A stretch of DNA of 64,000 nt from Halobaculum sp. CBA1158 (GCF_021431925.1 NZ_CP090372.1:124001-188000), one strand, 5' to 3'; shown: positions 8,817 through 17,948, counted from the stretch's first letter. Numbers and translations: made by a program. The notes: generated by a model not told the origin, from the letters alone.

Positions 8817-10145
8817 ATGTATCGAGGACACACAGTCGGGGTGGTTATCCCGGCGTACAACGAGGAGCCGTTCGTCAGAGAGACGATCGAGACCGTGCCC
8901 GCGTTCGTCGACCGCGTCTACGTGATCGACGACGCGTCGACCGACGGCACCTGGAGCGAGATCCGCGCGGCCGCAGCGGCGGAACGCGACCGTCACGACG
9001 ACCACGCCCGCAACGGCGACGCCGCCGAGCCCTTCGGCGAACGGGTGGTCGCGATCCAACACGAACGAAACCGCGGCGTCGGCGGCGCGATCAAGACCGG
9101 ATACCTCCGGGCGCGCGAGGACGAACTCGCCGCGACGGCTGTGATGGGCGGCGACGGGCAGATGGACCCCGACGTGCTCGGGACGCTGTTCGACCCGATC
9201 CTCGACGGGGACGCGGACTACGTGAAGGGCAACCGCTTCCTCGGAACCCGGGACTACGGCGACATGCCGCGGTTGCGATTCGTCGGCAACGCCGTGCTCG
9301 GCGCGCTCACGCGGATAGCGAGCGGCTACTGGGCCACCGGCGACCCACAGAGCGGCTACACCGCAATCTCCCGGCGCGCGCTCCACGAGGCGGACATCGA
9401 GGAGATGTACGAGTTCTACGGCTACTGCAACGACTTACTGGTGAAGCTCAACGTCGCCGGGCTCCGGGTGGTCGACCTCCCGAGCCCGATCGTCTACGGC
9501 GACGAGGAGAGCCACATCCGGTATCGCACCTACGTCCCCAGGGTGTCGTGGATGCTGCTTCGCAACTTCCTGTGGCGGGTGCGCGAGAACTACCTCGCGT
9601 ACGACTTCCACCCGCTCGTCGTCGCGTACGTCGCCGGCGCGGCCGGGTCGGGCGTCGGACTCGCGGCGCTCGTGTGGGCGGTCGCCGCCGGCGGCGGGGC
9701 CACGTCGGTGATCGGCGGCCTGCTCGCGACGGCCGTGTTCATGCTCGGCCTCCTCTCGCTGGTCGGCGCGATGGCGATGGACAAACACGTCAACGATCAC
9801 CTCAACGACGTCGTCCTCCCCGACCGCGGAACGCCGGCGGGTGAGGCCGTCGGCGACGACCGGGGCGGTCGCGGCGACCGCGGGGATCCCACCGACCGCG
9901 GCGACGCGGTCGCCGCCGGCCGAGGGTCCACGCGGCCCGCGATCCCCCGGTACGGGACCGAAACCTTCGAGTCCGGCAGCGGCCGGCTCGATGCCACCGC
10001 CCGGGGTGACGACTCCGAACGGCCCGATCGCGGCGATCGGCCCGACGACACCGGTCGCCCCGAGTCGAACGGCGCGAGCGCGGAGTCGAACGGCGCGGCG
10101 GCGGGGACGGACGCCGATTCGGACGCCGAGGCCGACGCTCGATAG
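8817..10145 (+). CDS. Family 2 glycosyltransferase (dolichol-phosphate sugar transferase type)
   Basis: A 442-residue membrane-associated glycosyltransferase. It opens with VGVVIPAYNEE and has VIDDASTDGT and MGGDGQMDPD, the nucleotide-sugar and metal-binding motifs of GT2 enzymes. GNRFLGTRDYG and GDPQSGYTAISR follow as in the DPM1/AglD-like branch. Two hydrophobic helices at about residues 260-325 should anchor it in the membrane. Residues 340-442 are a low-complexity, Arg/Asp/Gly-rich tail that is probably disordered and looks species-specific. It is followed 60 bp later by glmM on the same strand, consistent with a role in building lipid-linked sugars for surface glycans. Donor and acceptor are not known. 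Confidence 0.88.
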   Translation: MYRGHTVGVVIPAYNEEPFVRETIETVPAFVDRVYVIDDASTDGTWSEIRAAAAAERDRHDDHARNGDAAEPFGERVVAIQHERNRGVGGAIKTGYLRAREDELAATAVMGGDGQMDPDVLGTLFDPILDGDADYVKGNRFLGTRDYGDMPRLRFVGNAVLGALTRIASGYWATGDPQSGYTAISRRALHEADIEEMYEFYGYCNDLLVKLNVAGLRVVDLPSPIVYGDEESHIRYRTYVPRVSWMLLRNFLWRVRENYLAYDFHPLVVAYVAGAAGSGVGLAALVWAVAAGGGATSVIGGLLATAVFMLGLLSLVGAMAMDKHVNDHLNDVVLPDRGTPAGEAVGDDRGGRGDRGDPTDRGDAVAAGRGSTRPAIPRYGTETFESGSGRLDATARGDDSERPDRGDRPDDTGRPESNGASAESNGAAAGTDADSDAEADAR

Positions 10146-10205
10146 CGTCCTCGTTCCCTCGATAGCCGGGCGATAACAAATCCCCGTCGGGGCGGCCGTC
10201 ACCAC

Positions 10206-11612
10206 ATGTTCGGAACGAGCGGCATCAGGGGGCCGATCGGCGAGACAGTCACCGCGGAACTCGCCCTGGACGTGGGACGGGCCGTCGCCTCCGAGGGGGC
10301 CGACCGCGTCGTCGTGGGTCGCGATACCCGCGAGACTGGACCGGCGCTCGTCGACGCGCTCTCGGCGGGACTGCGCGAGTGCGGATCCGACGTGGTGTCG
10401 CTGGGCGAGGTGCCGACACCGACGGTCGCACGAGCCGTCGAGTGGTACGACGCGGACGCCGGCGTCACGGTCACGGCCTCACACAACCCCGCGAGTGACA
10501 ACGGGCTGAAACTCTGGACCGACGACGGCGCGGCGTACGTCGGAACGCGACAGGAGGGCGTCGCCGACCGGATCCGACAGGGTCGCTACGACTTCGTCGC
10601 GTGGGACGAGTACGGCGACCGGACCCGCGGTCGCGACGCGCGAACGCGACACGTCCGAGCCGTCGTCGACGCCGTCGCAGCCGAGTACGTCGCGAACCGC
10701 GACGGAGCCGACCGGGGCGGTGGGACCGGTGCTGGCGGCGACGCGGTCGACCTGGGACTCGACGTGGTCGTCGACGCGGGCAACGGAAGCGGTCGGATCA
10801 CCGCCCGCGCGCTGCGGCGACTGGGCTGCTCGGTCGAGACGATCGCCGCCGAGCCCGACGGGACGTTCCCGAGTCGTCCGAGCGAACCGACCGCCGAGAA
10901 CTGCGAGACGCTCCGGCGGGTGGTCGCGGCGACGGACGCGGACCTAGGGATCGCCCACGACGGCGACGCCGACCGGATGCGAGCGGTCGACGGCCTCGGG
11001 GAGTTCCTCGCGGGCGACACCCTGCTGGCGCTGTTCGCCCGCGACGCCGCCGACGCCGGCGAGCGCGTCGCCGTCCCGATCGACACGAGCATCGCCGTCG
11101 ACACGACGCTGGAGGCGATCGGCGCGTCGACGACCCACACCCGCGTCGGCGACGGCCACGTCGCAGAGCGCACCCGCGAGTCCGACGTGGTGTTCGGGGG
11201 CGAGCCCAGCGGGGCGTGGATCTGGCCCGACCTGACGCGGTGTCCCGACGGGACGCTCGCGGCCGCGAAGCTCGCCGAGTTAGTCGCCCGTCGCGGTCCC
11301 CTCGACCGCCTCGCGGCCGGCGTCGAGACGGTTCCCCTGCGGCGGACAAACGTCGAGACCGACGCCAAGCGCGAGGTCGTCGAACACGTCGCCGAGCGGG
11401 TCGGCGACCGGTACGCGAACGTGACGACCGTCGACGGCGTCCGCGTCGACGTCGACGCCGGCTGGTTCCTCGTACGCGCAAGCGGCACCCAGCCGCTCGT
11501 TCGCGTCACCGCCGAGGCGGGCGTCGACTCGGAGATGGAGTCGCTGTTCGAGACGGCGACCGGTCTCGTCGAGGAGGCGCGCGAGGCCGTCGCGCCCGCC
11601 GCCTCGGACTGA
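10206..11612 (+). CDS. glmM: Phosphoglucosamine/phosphohexomutase
   Basis: A 468-residue alpha-D-phosphohexomutase. All four signature loops are present: TASHNPASDNG with the phospho-serine, AHDGDADRM for the Mg2+ site, GGEPSGAW for sugar recognition, and RASGTQPLVRV for phosphate binding. The MFGTSGIRG start is the archaeal GlmM/phosphomannomutase type. In UDP-GlcNAc synthesis it converts glucosamine-6-phosphate to glucosamine-1-phosphate, and the presence of GlmS and GlmU-like genes nearby favours that role over phosphomannomutase. A TATA-like GATAACAAA lies about 30 bp before the ATG, so the mRNA should be nearly leaderless. Confidence 0.88.
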   Translation: MFGTSGIRGPIGETVTAELALDVGRAVASEGADRVVVGRDTRETGPALVDALSAGLRECGSDVVSLGEVPTPTVARAVEWYDADAGVTVTASHNPASDNGLKLWTDDGAAYVGTRQEGVADRIRQGRYDFVAWDEYGDRTRGRDARTRHVRAVVDAVAAEYVANRDGADRGGGTGAGGDAVDLGLDVVVDAGNGSGRITARALRRLGCSVETIAAEPDGTFPSRPSEPTAENCETLRRVVAATDADLGIAHDGDADRMRAVDGLGEFLAGDTLLALFARDAADAGERVAVPIDTSIAVDTTLEAIGASTTHTRVGDGHVAERTRESDVVFGGEPSGAWIWPDLTRCPDGTLAAAKLAELVARRGPLDRLAAGVETVPLRRTNVETDAKREVVEHVAERVGDRYANVTTVDGVRVDVDAGWFLVRASGTQPLVRVTAEAGVDSEMESLFETATGLVEEAREAVAPAASD

Positions 11613-11658
11613 CCCGGGCGTCGGTCGCCGGCTATCGGTCGGCTCGCGTGGTTGTCTG

Positions 11659-11668
11659 CTTATAACAA
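11659..11668 (+). promoter_or_regulatory. TATA-like box for the sugar nucleotidyltransferase
   Basis: The stretch CTTATAACAA is centred about 33 bp before the ATG at 11698. It is an isolated AT-rich stretch in GC-rich surroundings and fits a haloarchaeal TATA element giving a leaderless or near-leaderless transcript. It supports the ATG at 11698 over the upstream GTGs. Confidence 0.5.
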
Positions 11669-11697
11669 GGGGCGCGCCCGTGGTGTCGAAATTCGTC

Positions 11698-12774
11698 ATG
11701 CACGCTGTGATACTCGCGGCCGGTCGCGGCTCGCGGATGCGCCCGCTGTCGGTCGTGACGCCGAAACCGATGCTCCCGGTCGGTGACCGACCGCTCGTCG
11801 CACACGTCGCCGACGCCGCCGTCGAGGCGGGGGCAGACGACCTCGTGTTCGTCGTCGGCGAGCGCGACGGCCACCTGAGTCAGTACTTCGGCGAGTCCTA
11901 TCGCGGACTCCCGGTCACCTACGCCGTCCAGGAGACGCCCGCCGGCACAGCCGACGCCGTGCGCTGTGCGACGGAGCACGTCCACGGCCGCTTCGCCGTC
12001 CTCAACGGCGACAACCTCTTCGAGCCTGCGGCGATCGCACGGCTGTTCGACCGGCAGGCCGCCGTCCTCGCCCACCGCGTCGACGACCCGCACGAGTACG
12101 GAGTCCTCTCGACCGCGCCCGTGGAGAGCGACGCCGCCGACGACGCCCCCGTGGTGACGGGGATCGTCGAGAAGCCGGACGAGCCGCCGACGACGCTGGC
12201 GAACGCCGGCGCGTACGTGTTCCCGGCGTCGATGGGCGACGCCTTCGACGTGCCCGAGAGCAGTCGCGGCGAGCGCGAGATCACCGACGCCGTCGGGACG
12301 CTGATCGACCGCCACACGGTGCGGGCCGTCGAGACCGACCGCTGGCTCGACGTGGCGCGTCCGAGCGACTTCGTCAGGGCCAACGAACTGGTGCTGGAGG
12401 ACGGCGACGCCATCGTCGACGGCGACGACTGGGGTGACGGCGTGTACGTCGCCCCCGGCGCGACCGTGGCCCCGGACGCGGCGGTGGAGGGACCGGCGAT
12501 GATCGGGGCCGATGCGACCGTGGCCTCGGGCGCTGTGATCCGCGGCCCCGCAGTCATCGGCGGCGGCGCGACCGTCGGCGCTGGCGCGGAGCTGACCCGG
12601 TCGGTGCTGTTCCCAGGCGCGAGCGTCGGCCCGCGGGTGCTGCTGTTCGGGGTCGTGCTCGGTCCGCGGTGTGACCTCTCGACGGGCGCGTGCGTCACCG
12701 GCAGCGTCGACGCCGACGAGACCACCTCCGTCGTGGCAACCCACCGCGCGCTCGACCGACCGCTGGCGTACTGA
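11698..12774 (+). CDS. Sugar-1-phosphate nucleotidyltransferase with left-handed beta-helix domain (GlmU-like)
   Basis: A 358-residue protein starting at the ATG at 11698; in-frame GTGs at 11680 and 11683 are less likely given the TATA spacing. Residues 1-230 are a complete nucleotidyltransferase domain: MHAVILAAGRGSRMRPLS for nucleotide binding, TPKPMLPVGDRP, and FAVLNGDNLFE with the catalytic metal Asp. Residues about 240-355 contain hexapeptide repeats (DAAVEGPAMIGADATVASGA) of a left-handed beta-helix. This architecture occurs in archaeal bifunctional GlmU/glucose-1-phosphate uridylyl- or thymidylyltransferases. With GlmM upstream and GlmS downstream, UTP:GlcNAc-1-P transfer is the leading inference. 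Whether the helix is an active acetyltransferase is uncertain. Confidence 0.87.
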   Translation: MHAVILAAGRGSRMRPLSVVTPKPMLPVGDRPLVAHVADAAVEAGADDLVFVVGERDGHLSQYFGESYRGLPVTYAVQETPAGTADAVRCATEHVHGRFAVLNGDNLFEPAAIARLFDRQAAVLAHRVDDPHEYGVLSTAPVESDAADDAPVVTGIVEKPDEPPTTLANAGAYVFPASMGDAFDVPESSRGEREITDAVGTLIDRHTVRAVETDRWLDVARPSDFVRANELVLEDGDAIVDGDDWGDGVYVAPGATVAPDAAVEGPAMIGADATVASGAVIRGPAVIGGGATVGAGAELTRSVLFPGASVGPRVLLFGVVLGPRCDLSTGACVTGSVDADETTSVVATHRALDRPLAY

Positions 12775-13024
12775 GTCGTCGCCGCGATCCGGCGTCCAGC
12801 GTCGGTCGCGGACAGAAACCCGAAGGAGCTCTTGCGGAGTATCCGGCCGAGAAAACCGAGACGGCGAAACCGGGACGGCGAACCCTGAACGGAGTCGGGA
12901 CTCCGACCGTCGAGCACAGACCGTCGAGTACAGACCATCAGGTCGTCTCGCGACGCGACTCGTCGGGAGAACGGTTCGGCCACCGTCGCCGAGTCGAGAA
13001 GCTACGACGCCGTTCGTCGGACGA

Positions 13025-13693
13025 TCACTCGCCTTCGGTCTCGGCTTCTGTCGAGGTCGCCGTCGGCACGCTCATCCCGCGGCAGGTGTACAGAACGCCC
13101 GCGAGGAAGGTAAACACGACCAGGCTCGCGATCAGGTAGTAGCCGAGCAGTTGCGTCGTCGCGAACAGCGCGCCCATTCCCAGGGTCGCTCCGGCGTACG
13201 GCCGCGGATCGACCGACTCGGACTCGGTCGCGGTGTCGTCGCCGTCGACAGCATCCCCGTCGGCCGACTCGTCTTCCTCCTCCAGATACTCGAACAGCGG
13301 ATCAGCCTCCGCCTGTAACTCCACCCGGCCCCTGTTGCGGTTGAAGTCGACGACGCTCGCGTCGTCCATCTTCGGGAGGTGACACTGGTACAGTCCGATG
13401 TACACGCGCTTGCGCTGTTGGGCACCCAGCTCCTGGACCGTGCAGTCGTTCTCGATGGCGGCGATGTGCTCGGCGAGTTCGCCGATGGTCGTCTCGCCGT
13501 CGACCGCGTCGAGATGGGAGAGAACGAGCCGGCGACGCTGGTTCTTCAGGATCTCGAAGGTGACGTCGAGCGGGAGCGGCTCGGGCTCGCGCTCCTCCGA
13601 TGGCGTCTCAACGGTGTTCGGTTCGTCTGTCTCGTCGTCCGCGTTCGGCGGATCGGTACGTCCGGTCGTCTGTGCTTGGGTTGCCTTGGCCAT
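13025..13693 (-). CDS. DUF7344-like winged-helix protein with two C-terminal membrane helices
   Basis: A 222-residue protein. Residues 1-45 are an acidic, probably disordered tail. Residues 46-140 are a winged-helix domain of the DUF7344 type (FEILKNQRRRLVLSHLD, then RKRVYIGLYQCHLPKMD). An acidic linker follows, then two hydrophobic helices at about 165-215. Such proteins are typical haloarchaeal one-component regulators tethered to the membrane. It lies between the two GlmU-like genes, is transcribed against the first, and has a paralogue at 17308. A role in regulating envelope genes is inference. Confidence 0.8.
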   Translation of the reverse strand: MAKATQAQTTGRTDPPNADDETDEPNTVETPSEEREPEPLPLDVTFEILKNQRRRLVLSHLDAVDGETTIGELAEHIAAIENDCTVQELGAQQRKRVYIGLYQCHLPKMDDASVVDFNRNRGRVELQAEADPLFEYLEEEDESADGDAVDGDDTATESESVDPRPYAGATLGMGALFATTQLLGYYLIASLVVFTFLAGVLYTCRGMSVPTATSTEAETEGE

Positions 13694-13830
13694 GATGTGT
13701 CGTGTTGTACGTCTCGTTCAACTGCTGTTCTCCTCGTCCGTCGATACCCCGGCCCGTCCCGTCGCGTTCAGCCGTATCCGGCGTGATGTAGCGACATCGG
13801 CAACCCGACCGCATAGGTTCGTCCGACCGC

Positions 13831-14997
13831 TCACTCCCGCTCACCCCCGATATCCGTGAAGACCGTGCTCCCCGGTCGCGTCGTCGCCCCCGGTGCGACG
13901 ACCGTCCCCACGTTGAGTCGCGTTCCGATGCCGAGTTTCGCCCCCTCGCCGACGACGACACCGAACTTCCGTCGCGCCGTCGACACCCGCGACCCGGCGT
14001 GTCCCAGCCGGACCGGACGCTCGTCGTGACGGAGGTTCGCCACCAGCGACCCCGCCCCTACGTTCGCGTCCGGCCCGACGACGCTGTCGCCCACGTAGCT
14101 CAGGTGCGGCAGCTTCGCGTTCGACAGTAGGATACTGTTTTTCACTTCCACGGCAGCCCCTATATTCACATCAATTGAAATATAACTGTTTCCCCGGACA
14201 TAACAGTTCGGCCCTATATTCGCACCGGGCATAACGAGGGCCGGTCCCTCGACGACGGCACCGGGTCCGAGCGTCGCGCCCTCGCGGACCGCGACCGGTC
14301 CGGAGACCTCGGCGTCGGGGTGAACGTCGCCAGCGAGGTCGCGCTCGATCCCGTCGAAGCCGTCGTCGGGGTCGTCGGTGCCGGCGAGGAGCCACTCGGT
14401 CGCATCGAGCAGCTCCCAGGGCCGCCGCACGTCGGCGACTCGATCGCACTCGACGCGGTCGAGGCCGCCCTCGCCGGCGAGGTCGCGTGCGACCGCCAGC
14501 GCCGCCGTCGGCGGGCGACCGCGGAGGGCGTCAGCGGGGACCGCGACGGGTCTGGGCTCGGGCCCGTAGAGAGGGTCGAACGGCTCACTCGGCCGCGTCA
14601 CCACGGCCGGTCGCCGGCGGACGGCCGCCTCCAACGCCGCGGGATCGACGACCGTCGTCGACGGGACACACACGATCCTGTCGTGATCTCCCGTCCGATC
14701 GCCGTCGGGAGCCTCGTCGGTGACCGTATCACCGGCATCGGCGACGACGGTATCGGCCGCGGCGTCGCCGTCAAGGCGGAGGCTACGGTCCGGATGTCGC
14801 CGCCGTAGGCCCCTCCGAACCGCGGGGGTGAGGCCGTCGCCGACCAGTTCGGTCGCGCCCGCGGCGATCAGCGCGTCGGCCGCGCGAACCGCACAAGCGA
14901 CGCCCGCTACCGGTAGATCCGCCGCCGACATCGACGGCGCGTACGGCGCTTCGGCCCCATCGCGGTGTGTAAGTACCCCGAGCATACCCGACTCCAT
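13831..14997 (-). CDS. GlmU-like beta-helix acetyltransferase with degenerate nucleotidyltransferase-like N-terminus
   Basis: A 388-residue protein. Residues about 240-388 are a clear left-handed beta-helix acyltransferase domain of the GlmU C-terminal type (GATLGPGAVVEGPALVMPGA, SYVGDSVVGPDANVGAG, NLRHDERPV). The N-terminal 230 residues keep the outline of a nucleotidyltransferase (DLPVAGVACAVRAADALIAAGATEL resembles the PVxxRPL...A...GA helix) but lack the GxGxRM nucleotide loop and the GD metal motif. It may therefore supply only the glucosamine-1-phosphate acetyltransferase step, complementing the enzyme at 11698. A CCTATAAC box about 25 bp upstream supports the ATG at 14997 as a leaderless start. 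Confidence 0.8.
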   Translation of the reverse strand: MESGMLGVLTHRDGAEAPYAPSMSAADLPVAGVACAVRAADALIAAGATELVGDGLTPAVRRGLRRRHPDRSLRLDGDAAADTVVADAGDTVTDEAPDGDRTGDHDRIVCVPSTTVVDPAALEAAVRRRPAVVTRPSEPFDPLYGPEPRPVAVPADALRGRPPTAALAVARDLAGEGGLDRVECDRVADVRRPWELLDATEWLLAGTDDPDDGFDGIERDLAGDVHPDAEVSGPVAVREGATLGPGAVVEGPALVMPGANIGPNCYVRGNSYISIDVNIGAAVEVKNSILLSNAKLPHLSYVGDSVVGPDANVGAGSLVANLRHDERPVRLGHAGSRVSTARRKFGVVVGEGAKLGIGTRLNVGTVVAPGATTRPGSTVFTDIGGERE

Positions 14998-15318
14998 CTG
15001 GAGAACACGGAGACATTGTTATAGGGTTGATATGCGCGGTTAGGAGACGGTATCTGCCGTCGACCGTTCGATCCGCGTTCTCTCTCGTGTCGTATTTTCG
15101 CGTATGACGGCCGCTATCCTTCGATATCGCGATGTAACAGCCTAATAACAATGCCCGGATGGCGGGATTGGCGCACGTTACCCCGGACGCTATCCGTTCG
15201 GCTCAACCATGACCTGTACACGCCAGCACGCCGGACCGACGGCACGACGCGAGAGGGCCAGCACGTCGAATGATCGGAGAGACAGCAGACGAGATCGGCC
15301 GACTGCGGGTGGGTCCTG
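14998..15318. other. Divergent intergenic region between the acetyltransferase and glmS
   Basis: A 321-bp stretch without a convincing gene. It holds the TATA-like box for the minus-strand acetyltransferase near 15018-15026 (CCTATAAC on the minus strand) and an AT-rich CCTAATAACAATG near 15140-15152 that may serve glmS, giving it an untranslated leader of around 150 nt. A minus-strand open frame across 15114-15332 has no recognisable domain and was not called. No hairpin or riboswitch could be supported by eye, although a long leader on glmS is worth noting given the glmS ribozyme in some bacteria. Confidence 0.5.
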
Positions 15319-17133
15319 ATGTGCGGTATCACCGCCTGCGCGGGCAGCGACGACGTTGTCGATGCCGTGCTTACCGGGCTGAAGAACCTGGAATACCGCG
15401 GTTACGACTCCGCCGGCGTCGCCACCCTAACCGAGGAGGGGATCGGCGTCCACAAGCGCGAGGGCGGCATCGACCGGCTCGTCGACGTCGTCGACGACTC
15501 GATCGCCGGACGACTCGGGATCGGCCACACCCGGTGGAGCACCCACGGCGCGCCGACCGACGAGAACGCCCACCCGCACACGGACTGCACCGGCTCGGTC
15601 GCGGTCGTCCACAACGGGATCATCGAGAACTACGACGAACTCCGCGGCGAACTGTCCGCCGCCGGACACCTGTTCACGAGCGAGACCGACACCGAGGTCG
15701 TCCCCCACCTCATCGAGGCCGAACTGGCCGCGGGCCACGAGCCCGAGGCCGCGTTCAGGCGTGCGATCGATCGACTGGAGGGGAGCTACGCCATCGCGGC
15801 GCTGATCGACGGGACCGACGCGATCCTCGCGACCCGGCGGGGCTCGCCGCTGGTGCTCGGCGTCGACGGCGACCGCCGGTTCCTCGCCAGCGACGTGCCG
15901 TCGTTCCTGGAGTTCACCTCGCGGGTCGTCTACCTGCACGACGGCGACGTCGTCCGGCTGGCCACCGACGGCCACGAGGTCACGGACGCCGACGGCGACC
16001 CCGTCGATCGAGGGATCGACACCGTCGACTGGGGCTCGGAGGACGCCGAGCGCGACGGCTACGACCATTACATGCGCAAGGAGATCAGCGAGCAGCCGGA
16101 CGCGCTCGAACGCGCCGTCCGCGGCCGGATCGCCGACGACGACCGTGACGTGGTGCTCGAGGACTTCCCGCCGGGAACGTTCGACGGGATCTCGGAGGTC
16201 CACTTCCTGTCGTGCGGGACCTCCCACCACGCTTCGCTGTACGCACGCCAACTGCTCTGCGACAGGGGCGTTCCGGCCCACGCGTTCACCGCCGGGGAGT
16301 ACGCCACCACGCCCGCCCCCGTCTCGGAGGAGACGCTCGTCGTGGCGGTGACCCAGAGCGGCGAGACCGCCGACACCCTGGCGTCGCTGCGTCACGCTGA
16401 CGCCGCCGGCGCGCGCACGCTCGCTGTGACGAACGTGGTCGGCTCGACGGCCGCCCGGGAGGCCGACGACGCGCTGTTCATCCGGGCGGGCCCGGAGATC
16501 GGCGTCGCGGCGACCAAGACGTTCTCCTCGCAGGTGGCCGTGCTCGCGCTGCTGGTCGAGCGGCTGACCGAGGACGTCACCGGAACCCCGAGCGACGACC
16601 GCGAGGGGATGCTGTCGGCGCTCCGGGCGCTTCCCTCCCACGTGGGTCGGGTGCTCGAGGAGTCGACGGCCGCGTCGCTGGCGGGACGCTACGGCGAGGC
16701 CGACGGGCGCTTCTTCATCGGACGCGGCGTCGCCTACCCGGTCGCCCGCGAGGGCGCGCTGAAATTCAAGGAGATCACCTACGAGCACGCCGAGGGATTC
16801 GCCGCGGGAGAGCTGAAACACGGCCCGCTGGCGCTGGTCACCCGCGATACCCCGGTGTTCGCGGTGTTCTCCGGCCGCCACGACACGAAGACGCTGAACA
16901 ACGTCGAGGAGGTCCGGTCGCGCGGCGCGCCCGTCGTCGCCGTCGCGAGCGAGCGCAACGACCGGGTGCTCGAGTCCGTCGACGAGTGCCTCGCGGTCCC
17001 GGAGACCCACCCGGACCTGCTGGGCGTGCTGGCGAACGTGCAGCTCCAGCTCGTGTCCTACCACGTCGCGGACCTGCTCGACCGGTCGATAGACAAGCCC
17101 CGGAACCTGGCAAAGAGCGTGACAGTAGAGTGA
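15319..17133 (+). CDS. glmS: Glutamine-fructose-6-phosphate aminotransferase (isomerizing)
   Basis: A 604-residue enzyme of normal family length. It begins MCGITACAG, with Cys2 as the glutaminase nucleophile after Met removal. The glutaminase domain has EYRGYDSAG, HTRWSTHGAP and HNGIIENYDELR (residues about 1-240). Two SIS sugar-isomerase domains follow (about 280-600), with LSCGTSHHASLY, VTQSGETADT and the C-terminal KPRNLAKSVTVE ending that is diagnostic of GlmS. It converts fructose-6-phosphate plus glutamine to glucosamine-6-phosphate, the first committed step to UDP-GlcNAc. It is transcribed divergently from the GlmU-like acetyltransferase. Confidence 0.97.
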   Translation: MCGITACAGSDDVVDAVLTGLKNLEYRGYDSAGVATLTEEGIGVHKREGGIDRLVDVVDDSIAGRLGIGHTRWSTHGAPTDENAHPHTDCTGSVAVVHNGIIENYDELRGELSAAGHLFTSETDTEVVPHLIEAELAAGHEPEAAFRRAIDRLEGSYAIAALIDGTDAILATRRGSPLVLGVDGDRRFLASDVPSFLEFTSRVVYLHDGDVVRLATDGHEVTDADGDPVDRGIDTVDWGSEDAERDGYDHYMRKEISEQPDALERAVRGRIADDDRDVVLEDFPPGTFDGISEVHFLSCGTSHHASLYARQLLCDRGVPAHAFTAGEYATTPAPVSEETLVVAVTQSGETADTLASLRHADAAGARTLAVTNVVGSTAAREADDALFIRAGPEIGVAATKTFSSQVAVLALLVERLTEDVTGTPSDDREGMLSALRALPSHVGRVLEESTAASLAGRYGEADGRFFIGRGVAYPVAREGALKFKEITYEHAEGFAAGELKHGPLALVTRDTPVFAVFSGRHDTKTLNNVEEVRSRGAPVVAVASERNDRVLESVDECLAVPETHPDLLGVLANVQLQLVSYHVADLLDRSIDKPRNLAKSVTVE

Positions 17134-17307
17134 TACTACTCGACCGCACTCTGCTGGCCTCCGACTCCCCGGATCGACGACGGAGCGGTCGCGCACGCCT
17201 TCGACCGCCGCCCCCCGGGCGACGGTCCTCCCGTGCGCGTCCGCTCCGTCCGGGTGCGATGGCCCCGGCTCACCCGGGGTGGTGAGTACGCGGAGTATCC
17301 CGAGCAG

Positions 17308-17826
17308 ATGTCGACATCAGACCCACACACGCTGAGCAGGGACGAGGTATACGACATCCTGAGCAACGCACGACGACGGTTCGTCATCTACTACCTACGG
17401 GACCGGGGCGAGCCCGTGAAGCTCGGGGAGCTGTCCGACCGCGTGGCGGCATGGGAGAACGACGTTCCGGTGGAGGAGCTCACCGACCAGCAGGTCAAGC
17501 GAGTGTACGTCTCGCTGTACCAGACGCACATCCCGAAGCTCGAGGACACGGGCATCGTCGAGTACGACGCCGACACCGGCGTCGTCCGACTCACCTCGCA
17601 GGTGTCGGACCTCGACGCGTATCTCCCCGACGAGGACGAGGGGTCGATCCCCTGGCAGGGGATCTACCTCACGCTCGCGGTCGTCGGCCTCGCCGTCTAC
17701 GGGGTCGCCACCGCCGCACAGGGGGCGATCCCGCAGTCGGTTCTCAACGCCGTCGGCCTCCTCGTGTTCGTCTCCTTCGGGGCGGTCGTGATCGCGCAGT
17801 ACCTGTACGAACGGAGGAACCGATGA
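17308..17826 (+). CDS. DUF7344-like winged-helix protein with two membrane helices
   Basis: A 172-residue protein; the ATG at 17308 is chosen because residues encoded upstream are Arg/Pro-rich and noncoding-like. Residues about 8-105 are a winged-helix domain (VYDILSNARRRFVIYYLRD, then QVKRVYVSLYQTHIPKLED). Two hydrophobic helices at about 120-165 should anchor it. It is a paralogue of the protein at 13025-13693; both keep the KRVYxxLYQxHxPK core. Its stop overlaps the ATG of a 41-codon reading frame, which in turn overlaps the next regulator, so three frames are chained. Confidence 0.82.
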   Translation: MSTSDPHTLSRDEVYDILSNARRRFVIYYLRDRGEPVKLGELSDRVAAWENDVPVEELTDQQVKRVYVSLYQTHIPKLEDTGIVEYDADTGVVRLTSQVSDLDAYLPDEDEGSIPWQGIYLTLAVVGLAVYGVATAAQGAIPQSVLNAVGLLVFVSFGAVVIAQYLYERRNR

Positions 17827-17948
17827 CACGAACCGACCACACGAACCGCGGACCCGACGAGCGGAACGGGGGGAGCGCCGGGAGGCGAAACAGCGAGAAC
17901 ACCGGGTGGCGAGGCGACGGCAGCGCCGGGTCGGGTGATCGCGCGTGA
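17823..17948 (+). CDS. Possible small coupled protein (41 residues)
   Basis: This frame starts at an ATG overlapping the previous stop (ATGA) and ends at a TGA overlapping the GTG of the next gene (GTGA). It encodes a hydrophilic Arg/Gly/Asn/Ser-rich peptide with no domain. The double 4-bp overlap is the main argument that ribosomes pass through it. It could be a real small protein or just a coupling frame that keeps ribosomes moving to the downstream regulator. No family is recognised. Confidence 0.4.
   Translation: MTRTDHTNRGPDERNGGSAGRRNSENTGWRGDGSAGSGDRA

Noticed and set aside
12890-12935. Short direct repeats (ACCGTCGAGYACAG, period 14) between 11698-12774 and 13025-13693 genes
   Set aside because: Only two units in a convergent intergenic region; no sign of CRISPR, att site or regulatory role.
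15114-15332. Minus-strand frame of 72 codons upstream of glmS
   Set aside because: Overlaps the glmS start, has no domain and the composition is unlike haloarchaeal proteins (basic).
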